A stretch of DNA of 12,522 nt from Burkholderiales bacterium (lineage in GTDB: Bacteria > Pseudomonadota > Gammaproteobacteria > Burkholderiales > Casimicrobiaceae): the NCBI GenBank assembly GCA_031275075.1, contig JAISPI010000007.1:1-12522 (forward strand). The letters are read 5' to 3'. The notes beneath the pieces are model-generated. The model searched no databases and had not been told where the DNA came from. It saw only the letters and a list, made by a program, of their open reading frames with translations. Below, in pieces: positions 5,156 through 12,522 of this stretch; within the stretch, counting starts at the first letter, position 1; the number at the start of each line of letters is the position of its first letter. The position numbers and the translations under genes were made by a program.

Positions 5156-5689
5156 ATGTCTTTCGATGTTTTTTCGAATTCCTGGCAGTCGTTTCTATTG
5201 CGCGGTTTCCTTGCTGTTGCATTTGGTATCGTGGCGTTGGCGCTTCCCAATACAATGTTGACGACACTGGTGCTGCTCTTCGGCGCGTTTGTGCTTGTCG
5301 ATGGTCTTCTCACGATAACTTCAGCGTTAAGCGCGCGAGAAGAGAATGCGCACTGGCGGGTATCGCTGTTTGAAGGTTTTCTTGGAGTGCTGGTGGGCGG
5401 TTTCGCGTTTTTTGCGCCCAGCTTCACCAGCATCGCGCTTATCATCACGGTTGGCATCTGGGCGATTGCAGCCGGCGTATTGCGACTGATCGTCGGCTTT
5501 AAAATGCGACGCGCGATACGCGACATTTCGGGAATGTACCTGAACAGTCTCGCTTATATCGTGTTTGGCGCACTGCTGTTGACTGCGCCGATAATCGGCG
5601 CAGTGACAATCATGTGGTGTCTTGGCATGTGGGCGATTTTCGCCGGAGTGGCGCTGGTGTATTTCGCGTTCAGATTGCGAGGGAAATGA
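5156..5689 (+). CDS. HdeD-like (DUF308) six-helix membrane protein
   Basis: The product is 177 residues from ATG at 5156, with cggag eight bases upstream. A longer frame from a TTG at 5132 has no such site. Six hydrophobic helices are visible, at about residues 14-32, 36-58, 68-90, 93-115, 128-146 and 149-172, with loops rich in charged residues (SAREENAHW, KMRRAIRD). Internal repetition of a helix pair with glycine-rich centres (GVLVGGFAFF, GIWAIAAGVLR, GMWAIFAGVALV) is typical of the HdeD/DUF308 family. E. coli HdeD is linked to acid resistance, but the molecular activity is unknown. The gene is inserted between coaBC (66-base gap) and dut (7-base gap), so it is probably co-transcribed. Family assignment is good; a stress function is only inferred. 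Confidence 0.85.
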   Translation: MSFDVFSNSWQSFLLRGFLAVAFGIVALALPNTMLTTLVLLFGAFVLVDGLLTITSALSAREENAHWRVSLFEGFLGVLVGGFAFFAPSFTSIALIITVGIWAIAAGVLRLIVGFKMRRAIRDISGMYLNSLAYIVFGALLLTAPIIGAVTIMWCLGMWAIFAGVALVYFAFRLRGK

Positions 5690-5696
5690 GCGCCCC

Positions 5697-6146
5697 ATGA
5701 AACTGAAGATCGAACTTAAAATTCTCGATGAACAAATGCGGGCGTATGTGCCAACAGCGGCGACCGTGGGTTCCGCTGGCGTCGATCTACGCGCCTGCCT
5801 CGACGCGCCATTAACACTGACGCCGGGTTCGACGCATCTGATTTCGACCGGTCTTTCGTTGCATATCGGCGATCCCGGCTACGCGGCAATGATCCTGCCA
5901 CGTTCGGGACTGGGGCACAAACACGGAATCGTTCTCGGCAATCTGGTCGGCCTGATCGATGCCGATTATCAGGGGCCGTTGATGGTGAGTTGCTGGAACC
6001 GAAGCGACGCAGCGTTCACGCTGCACCCGTTTGATCGACTGGCGCAACTGATTATCGTGCCGGTGTTGCAACCTGAATTCGTCGTTGTCGAAGCATTCGA
6101 AGAAAGCGCACGCGGCGAAGGTGGATTTGGGAGTAGTGGGCGGTAA
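5697..6146 (+). CDS. dut: Deoxyuridine 5'-triphosphate nucleotidohydrolase (dUTPase)
   Basis: The 149-residue protein (E. coli Dut, 151) hydrolyses dUTP to dUMP and pyrophosphate, preventing uracil incorporation into DNA and supplying dUMP for thymidylate synthesis. It acts as a homotrimer. All five trimeric dUTPase motifs are seen in order: AGVDLRAC (27-34), PRSGLGHKHGIVLGN (68-82), GLIDADYQGPLMV (85-97, with catalytic-region D88 and D90), DRLAQLIIVPV (113-123) and the C-terminal arm GEGGFGSSGR (140-149). The ATG at 5697 is seven bases past the HdeD-like stop. A GAGG at 5679-5682 sits rather far upstream, so translation may depend on coupling. Neighbourhood with coaBC is the usual proteobacterial arrangement. 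Confidence 0.97.
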   Translation: MKLKIELKILDEQMRAYVPTAATVGSAGVDLRACLDAPLTLTPGSTHLISTGLSLHIGDPGYAAMILPRSGLGHKHGIVLGNLVGLIDADYQGPLMVSCWNRSDAAFTLHPFDRLAQLIIVPVLQPEFVVVEAFEESARGEGGFGSSGR

Positions 6147-6164
6147 GGAAAATTCAACAAGCGG

Positions 6165-6241
6165 AAGCGCGTAGGGCGGGACTTATCCCGCCGTTTTCGG
6201 CGGTTTACGTGAGATGGCATGGCAAGCCCCGCCCTGCGCTT
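6165..6241. repeat. Nested inverted repeats between convergent genes (possible bidirectional terminator)
   Basis: Long-range arms aagcgcgtagggcggg (6165-6180) and cccgccctgcgctt (6228-6241) pair over 14 bases with a 2-base bulge. Inside are two mutually exclusive hairpins: ggcggga-ctta-tcccgcc (6175-6192, followed by gtttt) and ccgccg-tttt-cggcgg (6188-6203). The element lies 18 bases after dut and 31 bases before the GLUG gene end, so it could stop both transcripts, although T-runs are short. The gtagggcggg / cccgcc pattern is also a known type of dispersed intergenic repeat. Confidence 0.65.
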
Positions 6242-6272
6242 GCTGATCAGATGGGTGGACGTTGTTAGGCGC

Positions 6273-7025
6273 TTACGGCCTTTGCCGGAAGTGGTTGCGG
6301 GGTCTGCCGTAGTTGGGCACATAGGGGTTGACGTTGACGAAGTTGGTGATGCTGCTGCTGTCTTGTATTCCTACCAGCTCGTTTGTAAAGTTTTTATCTT
6401 TGCCTTTGATGCTGACGGAGGCGTAGCTTTTGACGATGCGGCTGCTGCCTTGTCCTCCCACCAGTCCGCCGACGTAGTACTGCCCGGTGACGCTGCCGTT
6501 GGTGGTACAGTAGAAGATGCCAGAACCAACTTGCGCGCCCACCAGACCCCCTACATAGTTTCGGCCAGTGATGCCGGAATTGAATACGTTGAGGTTCTGG
6601 ATGGTTGCGTTATAGGTATATCCGAACAAGCCGACGTGATCCGCTGCAGGGCGAGATATCCGCAGCCCGATAATGGCGTGACCCGCGCCGTCGAAGGTTC
6701 CGGTGAATGGAGTGACGCTGTCCCCGATCGGCTGCCAGCCGCTACCCGCGTAGTCCGATAAGCGGGCGGGAAAATAAGTCAACATGTTGATGTCGAAAAC
6801 CAGCCTGTAGTTGGCGGCCAGGTTATAACGTACGGCGTCCAGATCAGCCGCGTCCTGGACGATGTAGGGATTGGACGATGTCCCGATACCGCCTCCGAAC
6901 CGGCCATTTATCGCTTGCGCGGTCTGCATGGTTGCGAAGAAGAGAGCCGTAACGAGAAAGAAAAACCGGATCAAAGGCGGTATTGTATTGCGTTGCGCGA
7001 GAAGGGGGCGGGCTAATTCAAACAT
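6273..7025 (-). CDS. Secreted GLUG-motif repeat protein
   Basis: The product is 250 residues from ATG at 7025, with AAGGAG five bases upstream; a start 15 bases earlier lacks such a site. A signal peptide is clear: basic start, hydrophobic core LIRFFFLVTALFFA (18-31), then an AxA cleavage motif TAQA near residue 38. The mature part begins GRFGGGIGTSSNPYIV, followed by WQPIG (97-101), FTGTFDGAGHAIIGLRI (107-123) and GLUG repeats VGLFGY (131-136), VGGLVGA (158-164), VGGLVGG (185-191) and a degenerate ELVGI (216-220). GLUG proteins are usually long beta-helical surface or adhesin-type proteins. This one is short and has no visible anchor, and its tail is arginine-rich (GRPRNHFRQRP), so it may be truncated or frameshifted. 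Export is well supported; function is unknown. Confidence 0.8.
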   Translation of the reverse strand: MFELARPLLAQRNTIPPLIRFFFLVTALFFATMQTAQAINGRFGGGIGTSSNPYIVQDAADLDAVRYNLAANYRLVFDINMLTYFPARLSDYAGSGWQPIGDSVTPFTGTFDGAGHAIIGLRISRPAADHVGLFGYTYNATIQNLNVFNSGITGRNYVGGLVGAQVGSGIFYCTTNGSVTGQYYVGGLVGGQGSSRIVKSYASVSIKGKDKNFTNELVGIQDSSSITNFVNVNPYVPNYGRPRNHFRQRP

Positions 7026-7079
7026 GGCAACTCCTTGCACGGTTGATTGTCGATGGAATCCGGCACGGTGATTGGGTAC

Positions 7080-7108
7080 CGGTATGTTGGAAATGCTACG
7101 TCTGACAA
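7080..7108 (-). promoter_or_regulatory. Candidate promoter of the GLUG-repeat gene
   Basis: On the minus strand TTGTCA (7108-7103) and ATACCG (7085-7080) are separated by 17 bases, leaving a leader of about 50 bases before the ATG. The -35 match is good and the -10 match weak. Confidence 0.3.
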
Positions 7109-7306
7109 GACTTGTTTTTTGTTATCGTTTTGTTAAGATTCGGCGGCTTTTTGAAACGAAGTGTTAAACCCGGATTTTTTATCAGGAACCACGAAAAGCA
7201 CAAAATTTTCGGGAAGTGACGGGAGACAGATTGCCTCTCTTATGGCATACCGTAACGAAGACGGCGGATTGGGGTACAGGCGATGACTGCTGACGGCTCT
7301 TGTCTG
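7109..7306. other. Intergenic stretch without a recognisable gene
   Basis: Between the GLUG gene and the MFS gene I see no credible coding frame. The stretch has a T-rich tract (ttgttttttgttatcgttttgtt, 7113-7135) and a segment like a common dispersed repeat (aaccacgaaaagcacaaaa, around 7187-7205). The remaining short frames have no ribosome binding site or familiar motif. Confidence 0.5.
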
Positions 7307-7340
7307 TATCTCCATCATTTACCGCAAAATGATGGAGATA
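7307..7340. repeat. Strong hairpin, 14-bp perfect arms, downstream of the MFS gene
   Basis: Arms tatctccatcattt (7307-7320) and aaatgatggagata (7327-7340) are exact inverse copies with a 6-base loop (accgca). The element starts 18 bases beyond the MFS stop in the direction of that gene. It could end or protect the MFS transcript, but no T-run follows on that strand, so it is not a standard intrinsic terminator. Confidence 0.75.
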
Positions 7341-7357
7341 AAACGGCCTGAATGATG

Positions 7358-8722
7358 TTATTTCCTCAGCCTTGACGCAGAAGCGTAAACCCCGACAACA
7401 CACAGCCCAACGAAAATCGCGCAGGTCAAACGCAAGCTGGACATGAATGCCGCATGATGTTCGACGGAAACGGCGGCGGTACCGAGGTAAAGGTGAATGG
7501 CCAAGGTAGCAACGCCAATACTGAACGACTGTCCGATCAGGCGGGCGGTACCGGTCACGGCGGAGGCGGTGCCGTAAGCCGTTTTGTCAACCGAACTCAT
7601 GATCATGTTGACGTTGGGCGACGAAAAGGTGCCGAAACCGGCGCCGAACAGCAACAACAAGACAATCAGCACAAACCATGACGTACTTTCTGTCAGGAAA
7701 CACAAACCGGACAACGACAGCATCACCATGACCATCCCCGCTGTGGCAAGCGAGGCCGGATGAATACGATCGGACCAACGGCCTGCAAGCGGCGAAATGA
7801 GCGTTTGCACGATTGGTTGCAACATCAACAGGAACCCCGCATGCTGGGCATCGAGGCCACGCACATATTGCAGGTAAAAACTGAGCAGGAGCGTTGACAC
7901 TGCGGTGACCGAATAATGGATCGTCGCGGCAACGGTTGAAAGACGGAAGGCGCGATTGTTGACAAGCAAGCTGAGATTGAACACCGGAAAACGGCAACGG
8001 CGCTCAAAACGCACGAACGCAAACGCCGCAATGATGCCAAGAATCAGAAGCATCCAACTGGCAGCATTGGGCAGCAATGAGAAGCCATAAATGATCGCAA
8101 ACAGCGTCAACGCATACAGTGCAGTACCGATGAAATCGAACGGTTCGCCGCGCGCTTCCGCCCATTCGTCACGAATAGCGCTAAGCGAAAAGACAGCGGC
8201 TACCGTGCCGATGAGACAGCAGACAACAAAAATACTGCGCCAGCCGAGATGATGCGTCAGCAAACCACCGCAGAGCGGTCCGACAGACAGCGCAAAATAA
8301 ACGACGGCGGTGTTGATGCCGAGCACTTTGCCACGTTGCTGCTGTGGAAAAAGCGAGGTTAGGATCGCCATCGCCGTGCCGAACATCATCGCGCTGCCTA
8401 CACCGGTCAATGCGCGAAACACGATCAACGAGGTCGAAGACCAGGCGAGACTGCTCATCAACGAAAAAAATGCGAATGCACCGAGGCCAAGCAGGTAAAT
8501 TTTTCGACGACCATACAAATCACCGAGACGGGCAGCAGGCATTTGAAACATCGCGCACGGCAACAAATACGCCGATACCATCAGGCCCAGCGTTACCATA
8601 TTCATCTCGAGGTCGCGACCGATTTGCGGCAAAGCCAGATTGAACGCCGAGCCGACAAAAGGCACTAAAAACGAAGCCAGCGCAATAGCGATTTGAGCCG
8701 TCAGGGCGTTGCGCGTTTTCAT
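7358..8722 (-). CDS. MFS transporter, DHA2-like drug exporter
   Basis: The protein has 454 residues with many hydrophobic helices (about 14 expected for the DHA2 family), inner membrane. Motif A is visible in the 2-3 loop, GDLYGRRK (67-74). An antiporter-type motif C follows around 141-165 (VYFALSVGPLCGGLL, then LGWRSIF). The first helix contains FLVPFVGSAFNLALP (18-32), the 'N.ALP.I' signature of this group. These features indicate a proton-driven exporter of drugs or other small molecules; the substrate cannot be told. ATG at 8722 directly follows an in-frame TAA and lacks a clear ribosome binding site, yet no later start would keep helix 1. It lies downstream of mutS on the same strand with a 104-base repeat-bearing gap, and has no regulator beside it. 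Confidence 0.88.
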   Translation of the reverse strand: MKTRNALTAQIAIALASFLVPFVGSAFNLALPQIGRDLEMNMVTLGLMVSAYLLPCAMFQMPAARLGDLYGRRKIYLLGLGAFAFFSLMSSLAWSSTSLIVFRALTGVGSAMMFGTAMAILTSLFPQQQRGKVLGINTAVVYFALSVGPLCGGLLTHHLGWRSIFVVCCLIGTVAAVFSLSAIRDEWAEARGEPFDFIGTALYALTLFAIIYGFSLLPNAASWMLLILGIIAAFAFVRFERRCRFPVFNLSLLVNNRAFRLSTVAATIHYSVTAVSTLLLSFYLQYVRGLDAQHAGFLLMLQPIVQTLISPLAGRWSDRIHPASLATAGMVMVMLSLSGLCFLTESTSWFVLIVLLLLFGAGFGTFSSPNVNMIMSSVDKTAYGTASAVTGTARLIGQSFSIGVATLAIHLYLGTAAVSVEHHAAFMSSLRLTCAIFVGLCVVGVYASASRLRK

Positions 8723-8742
8723 TTAGAACGGTTTTGATTCCG

Positions 8743-8805
8743 GCGGGCGCCGTCCGCGCGGGCGCAGCAGATCGCCCCTCTCCCCCGCCCCTCCCGTTGC
8801 GGGAG
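8743..8805. repeat. GC-rich intergenic repeat element
   Basis: A direct repeat gcgggcgc occurs at 8743-8750 and 8758-8765. It is followed by a C-rich stretch (cgcccctctcccccgcccctcc) and a hairpin ctcccg-ttg-cgggag at 8791-8805. The last part is of the same general type as the C-rich palindrome at 553-573. It lies between the mutS stop and the MFS start, and could attenuate read-through from mutS. Confidence 0.55.
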
Positions 8806-8826
8806 ATGAGAATACAAAGCGCGTTT

Positions 8827-11478
8827 TCATTGCAACATTTTTTTCAGCGCGTATATCTGATCGAGCGCCTCTCGCGGCGTCAGCGTGTCGGGATCGATCG
8901 CATCGACAGCTTCATACAAAGCCGCTTTGCTCAATGCGGCAGCATGGTCGGCGGCGACTGTTTCAGCATCAACGGATGAGGATGTATCGTGTGTCGGCAT
9001 CATTCGCGACGCGAAAAGATCGCCTTGTCGTTCGTCACGTATCCCCATTTTTTCAAGGCGCGTGAGGTAACTACGCGCTTGCTTAAGCGTTTCGCGCGGC
9101 ACGCCGGCAAGACGCGCCACTTGCAGGCCATAGCTTTGACTTGCCGGACCTTCGGAGGCGTTGTACAAAAACACAATACCTTCTTTGTGTTCGATGGCAT
9201 CGAAATGGATGTTGGCACAGCCATCGATTTCAGAGGGTAGCGCCGTCAATTCAAAATAATGGGTGGCGAACAATGTCAACGAACGGTTGTGTTCCGCAAG
9301 ACGGTGAGCAATGGCCCAAGCCAACGCCAAACCATCGAACGTCGAGGTGCCGCGACCGATTTCATCGATCAGCACCAGGCTTTTTTCGGTGGCGCGGTTC
9401 AGGATGAACGCCGCTTCGGTCATTTCCACCATGAAGGTCGAACGTCCACCGGCGAGATCATCGGCAGCACCGATACGTGTGAAGATCGCATCGAGTGGAC
9501 CGATCACAGCACGTTGTGCCGGCACGAATATTCCGCAATAAGCAAGCAACGCAATCACCGCCGTCTGTCGCATGTAAGTTGATTTGCCGCCCATATTGGG
9601 GCCAGTGACAATCAACAACCGGCGGTTGGGATCAAGCGTGACATCGTTGGGAATAAAATGGTCAACCTGTTGTTCGACAACGAGATGACGACCGGCTTCA
9701 ATCATGAGACCTGCGGTCTCGGAAAATTGCGGACGCACCAGATTCAACGCCGCCGCGCGTTGTGCCAACGTTGACAACACGTCGAGTTGCGCGAGGGCGG
9801 CGGCGACATTTTGCAACGCCGGTACGGCAGCGGCAAGCGTATCGAGCAGTTGGTCGAACAACCACTTCTCACGAGCCAACGCACGCTCTTGCGCTGACAG
9901 CGCTTTGTCTTCAAATAATTTAAGTTCCGGCGTGATGTAGCGCTCGGCGTTTTTGAGCGTTTGTCGGCGGCGGTAATTATCCGGGATTTTTTCGCTGTGC
10001 GCATGGGAGACTTCGATGTAAAAACCATGCACACGGTTGTATTCGACTTTCAGCGTGTTGATCCCGGTACGCTCGCGTTCACGCCGTTCAAGATCAAGCA
10101 GGAAAGCGCCGCAATCGCTGTCAATCGCGCGCAACTCGTCGAGTTCGGTGTCGAAACCTTGGGCAATGACACCTCCGTCGCGCAGATGTGACGCCGGCTC
10201 GGTCATGATGGCGCGAGTGAGCAACGTCTGCCATTGCGGGTCGGTGTCGAGCGCAGCATCAATATGGTTCAGCAACGGCGCATCGAATGTTTGCATTGCC
10301 GCGATAAGCTGGCGAAACGACGGCGCAAGTTCCAGCGTGTCGCGCAATCCGGAAAGATCGCGGGGACGCGCGGTTTTCAGCGCAATCCGAGCGGCAATGC
10401 GTTCGACGTCGGCGCAACGTTTGAACAACGACGACGCTTCGCGCATGACCGATGGCTGTGCCAGAAAAACATCAATGGCGTCATGGCGAACAACGGCTTC
10501 TTGTCTATCACGCAACGGTTGGGTCAGCCATGATCGCAACAAGCGGCTTCCAGCAGCAGTGTCGCAAGTATCGAGTATCGACAGCAGCGTCGGCGCTGCT
10601 TCACCGCTCAGTGTTGAAGTGATTTCGAGGCTGCGGCGAGTGGCGCTATCGAGTTGCAGCGCGTGATGGTGGGTTTCGACATGAAGCGTGGTGACATGCG
10701 CCAATGGCGTCGCTTGCGTGGCGCCGGCGTAGGCAATCAGCGCACCGGCAGCGCATACCGCCGCCGGCATGTCGGCAACGCCGAACGCATCGAGACCGGC
10801 AACATCGAGTTGTTTAATTAAAATTCGCCGCGCCGTTTCGAGATTGAAGTGCCAGGACGGCAGCAAACGCGGCGGCAACGCATACGCCGGACGCGCCCCA
10901 GGAGTATCGTCGTCGGCGATCAGCCATTCAGCAGGTTCGATGCGTTCCAGCAACGACACCACTTCGCGCGATGCCACTTCGGTCAGCGTGAAACGGCCTG
11001 ACGCAAAGTTGAGCCAAGCGACACCGGCGCGATGGCCATCGATCACGCAAGCGACAAGTGGCCGGTCGCGGCGCGCGTCGAGCAAGTTGGCGTCGGTTAA
11101 TGTGCCCGGTGTAACGATGCGCGCGATTTTACGTTCGACCGGTCCTTTGCTGGTGGCGGGATTACCGATTTGTTCAACAATCACCACTGTTTCGCCAAGC
11201 CGCATCAGCCGTGCCAAGTATTGTTCGACGGCATGAAACGGCACACCGGCCATCGGAATGGGCTGGCCTGCCGATTGCCCGCGACTGGTCAGCGTAATGT
11301 CGAGCAGACGGGCCGCTCGTTCGGCGTCTTCGAAAAATAGCTCGTAAAAATCGCCCATTCGGTAAAAGACGAGCTTGTCCGGATGCTCGGCCTTGAAACC
11401 GAGGTACTGCACCATCATGGGCGTATGCGCCGATGTTGATGCGCGATCAGCAATTTCGGCGAATTGCGGCTTTTTCAA
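8827..11478 (-). CDS. mutS: DNA mismatch repair protein MutS
   Basis: The 883-residue protein (E. coli MutS, 853) recognises base mismatches and small loops and starts methyl-directed repair with MutL. The mismatch-probing F-x-E is F44-Y45-E46 in GDFYELF. The ABC-type ATPase has Walker A GPNMGGKST (626-634, K632), a signature region DDLAGGRSTF and Walker B LVLIDEIG with D705-E706. A helix-turn-helix SYGLQVARLAGVP follows, then QGDLF, a likely beta-clamp-binding motif, and a C-terminal tetramerisation helix. The start is probably TTG at 11478: GAGG lies six bases upstream, an in-frame stop lies just before, and it gives the usual short leader ahead of HTPMM. The alternative ATG at residue 21 would remove that leader. 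All key residues are present. Confidence 0.97.
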   Translation of the reverse strand: MKKPQFAEIADRASTSAHTPMMVQYLGFKAEHPDKLVFYRMGDFYELFFEDAERAARLLDITLTSRGQSAGQPIPMAGVPFHAVEQYLARLMRLGETVVIVEQIGNPATSKGPVERKIARIVTPGTLTDANLLDARRDRPLVACVIDGHRAGVAWLNFASGRFTLTEVASREVVSLLERIEPAEWLIADDDTPGARPAYALPPRLLPSWHFNLETARRILIKQLDVAGLDAFGVADMPAAVCAAGALIAYAGATQATPLAHVTTLHVETHHHALQLDSATRRSLEITSTLSGEAAPTLLSILDTCDTAAGSRLLRSWLTQPLRDRQEAVVRHDAIDVFLAQPSVMREASSLFKRCADVERIAARIALKTARPRDLSGLRDTLELAPSFRQLIAAMQTFDAPLLNHIDAALDTDPQWQTLLTRAIMTEPASHLRDGGVIAQGFDTELDELRAIDSDCGAFLLDLERRERERTGINTLKVEYNRVHGFYIEVSHAHSEKIPDNYRRRQTLKNAERYITPELKLFEDKALSAQERALAREKWLFDQLLDTLAAAVPALQNVAAALAQLDVLSTLAQRAAALNLVRPQFSETAGLMIEAGRHLVVEQQVDHFIPNDVTLDPNRRLLIVTGPNMGGKSTYMRQTAVIALLAYCGIFVPAQRAVIGPLDAIFTRIGAADDLAGGRSTFMVEMTEAAFILNRATEKSLVLIDEIGRGTSTFDGLALAWAIAHRLAEHNRSLTLFATHYFELTALPSEIDGCANIHFDAIEHKEGIVFLYNASEGPASQSYGLQVARLAGVPRETLKQARSYLTRLEKMGIRDERQGDLFASRMMPTHDTSSSVDAETVAADHAAALSKAALYEAVDAIDPDTLTPREALDQIYALKKMLQ

Positions 11479-11514
11479 CGAACGCCTCGATTATGGGAAG
11501 TGCAACGAAAAAAG

Positions 11515-11545
11515 AGTATACCAGCGGGGAAGGAATTAGAACCAA
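11515..11545 (-). promoter_or_regulatory. Candidate mutS promoter
   Basis: On the minus strand an extended -10, TGG-TATACT (hexamer 11520-11515), follows TTGGTT (11545-11540) with a long 19-base spacer. It lies in the 159-base gap between pdxY and mutS, about 37 bases before the TTG start. A small palindrome ctgattatcag lies farther upstream, near 11566-11576. Confidence 0.45.
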
Positions 11546-11637
11546 CCGGGGGTTAGAGCCAACGTCTGATTATCAGGCACAGGCAAATGCTACGGGTGTA
11601 GGGTGACAAGCGCTGTCGGGCGGCCCTGCCGAACGAT

Positions 11638-12513
11638 TTAAAAGGTTAATCGCTGCGCCGCGAAGTGCGCTTTGGGTTGCGCAATCAAATCTTGCGCGGC
11701 GACGAGTTGCAGTTCGTATTCGCCGTGTTCATAGGTGATTCGCAAAGCTTCGTAGACGGCAGCCGTCGTATGTTCGAGCGCTTCTTTGAGCGACTTGCCG
11801 TGCAACAGGTTGACGAGCAGCAAACCGCTGGTCAGATCGCCGACGCCAACCGGTTGTTTGGCAAAATCAAAAAGCGGGCGACTGACGTGCCACGCTTCAT
11901 GGCGATCGACGAGCAACATTTCAAACGCGTTGGGATCGCGACCGGCTTGCGCCAGATGTTTGACGAGCACGGTACCGGGACCACGATCAAGCAACGCGCG
12001 AGCAGCGGCAAGGGCTTCATCGAGATTGCGCAACGGATTGCCAAGACCGCGTCCGGCGAGACTGGCAAGTTCCAGAATGTTCGGCGCGACGATATCAGCA
12101 ACCGGAAGCGCCCGTTCGATCAGAAATTCGGCGACGCCGGGAGCGACGATGCAACCCTTTTCAGGATGCCCCATGACCGGATCGCAGAAATACAACGCTT
12201 GCGGATTAGCCGTTTTTATAACCGACAACGCATCAAGGATCGCCTGCCCTTGCGTCGGCGCTCCAAGATAACCGGAGAGCACGGCATCGCAACGTTTAAG
12301 CTGACCGATCGCATCAAGCCCCTTGACGATTTCGCCGATTTGTTCCGCCGGCAACACGCTGCCAAAATACTGCGGGTATTGGGTATGGTTTGAAAACTGC
12401 ACCGTGTTAAGCGGCCATACGTCGGCACCCAAACGGCGCATCGGGAAAACAGCGGCGCTGTTGCCCGCGTGGCCGTAAACGACATGAGACTGAATGGTCA
12501 GGATTCTTTTCAT
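11638..12513 (-). CDS. pdxY: Pyridoxal kinase PdxY
   Basis: The 291-residue protein (E. coli PdxY, 287) phosphorylates pyridoxal with ATP to pyridoxal 5'-phosphate in the vitamin B6 salvage pathway. It is a ribokinase-superfamily enzyme. Diagnostic segments are SHVVYGHAGNSAAVFPMRRL (9-28), QFSNHTQYP (39-47), GYLG (81-84), YFCDPVMG (108-115) with EKGCIV (118-123), APNILEL (143-149) and the catalytic GVGDLTSG (223-230), where D226 is the expected catalytic base. The SNHTQY and GVGDLTSG forms fit PdxY better than PdxK. The ATG at 12513 is only nine bases from the window edge, so its ribosome binding site and promoter are not fully visible. The gene lies upstream of mutS on the same strand, but the promoter-like gap suggests separate units. 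Confidence 0.95.
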   Translation of the reverse strand: MKRILTIQSHVVYGHAGNSAAVFPMRRLGADVWPLNTVQFSNHTQYPQYFGSVLPAEQIGEIVKGLDAIGQLKRCDAVLSGYLGAPTQGQAILDALSVIKTANPQALYFCDPVMGHPEKGCIVAPGVAEFLIERALPVADIVAPNILELASLAGRGLGNPLRNLDEALAAARALLDRGPGTVLVKHLAQAGRDPNAFEMLLVDRHEAWHVSRPLFDFAKQPVGVGDLTSGLLLVNLLHGKSLKEALEHTTAAVYEALRITYEHGEYELQLVAAQDLIAQPKAHFAAQRLTF

Positions 12514-12522
12514 GGATGCCAG

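Noticed and set aside
6264..6270. A second GCCTAAC core two bases after the stop of the GLUG gene on the minus strand, suggesting another attC.
   Set aside because: No complementary GTTAGGC partner lies within attC range. The nearest GTTRRRY-like match (GTTGAAT, about 110 bases on) has no L-box pairing, and no core site precedes the gene start. Probably chance.
8885..10666. Several long plus-strand frames inside mutS.
   Set aside because: They are antisense shadows of a fully conserved mutS, without ribosome binding sites or recognisable motifs.
11551..11580. gttagagcc near the mutS promoter as an integron core site.
   Set aside because: No partner core or palindromic attC structure surrounds it, and neighbouring genes are core genes.

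Overview
The window looks like a chromosomal segment of a Betaproteobacterium, or a close gammaproteobacterial relative. The lineage is an inference from gene content. A radC gene divergent from coaBC, with dut downstream, is the classic proteobacterial arrangement. MutS, a PdxY-type pyridoxal kinase and a short DUF2062 membrane protein fit the same group. No rRNA, tRNA or CRISPR array was seen.

Layout. Positions 1-503 hold the 5' part of a DUF2062 membrane protein on the minus strand, cut by the window edge. Positions 504-2768 are an accessory island. On the minus strand it carries a GIY-YIG nuclease-fold gene whose stop overlaps (ATGA) the start of a truncated HTH antitoxin fragment. Upstream of that lies an attC-like site and a DUF4268 / PD-(D/E)XK-like nuclease gene. 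This DUF4268 gene sits in what looks like a complete integron gene cassette (1240-2264), yet no integrase gene is present in the window. On the plus strand the island ends with a RelE/HigB-HigA-type toxin-antitoxin locus. Its operator and antitoxin are intact, but the toxin gene is reduced to a 27-codon in-frame remnant. Positions 2769-3090 are packed with intergenic repeats, including four tandem copies of a 9-mer.

Positions 3091-6146 are core genome: radC (minus), then coaBC, a six-helix HdeD/DUF308 membrane protein and dut (plus), which may form one operon. CoaBC makes 4'-phosphopantetheine for coenzyme A, and Dut keeps uracil out of DNA. An inverted-repeat cluster (6165-6241) separates dut from a convergent gene for a small secreted GLUG-repeat protein (6273-7025). 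A mostly empty spacer follows, with a strong 14-bp hairpin next to the 3' end of a DHA2-like MFS exporter (7358-8722). The right end carries mutS (883 codons, probable TTG start) and pdxY, both on the minus strand, with a candidate mutS promoter between them.

The most unusual part is 560-2770. There, two different nuclease-fold genes in apparent integron cassettes lie next to two damaged toxin-antitoxin fragments. It resembles a small, decaying defence or stability island without its own integrase.
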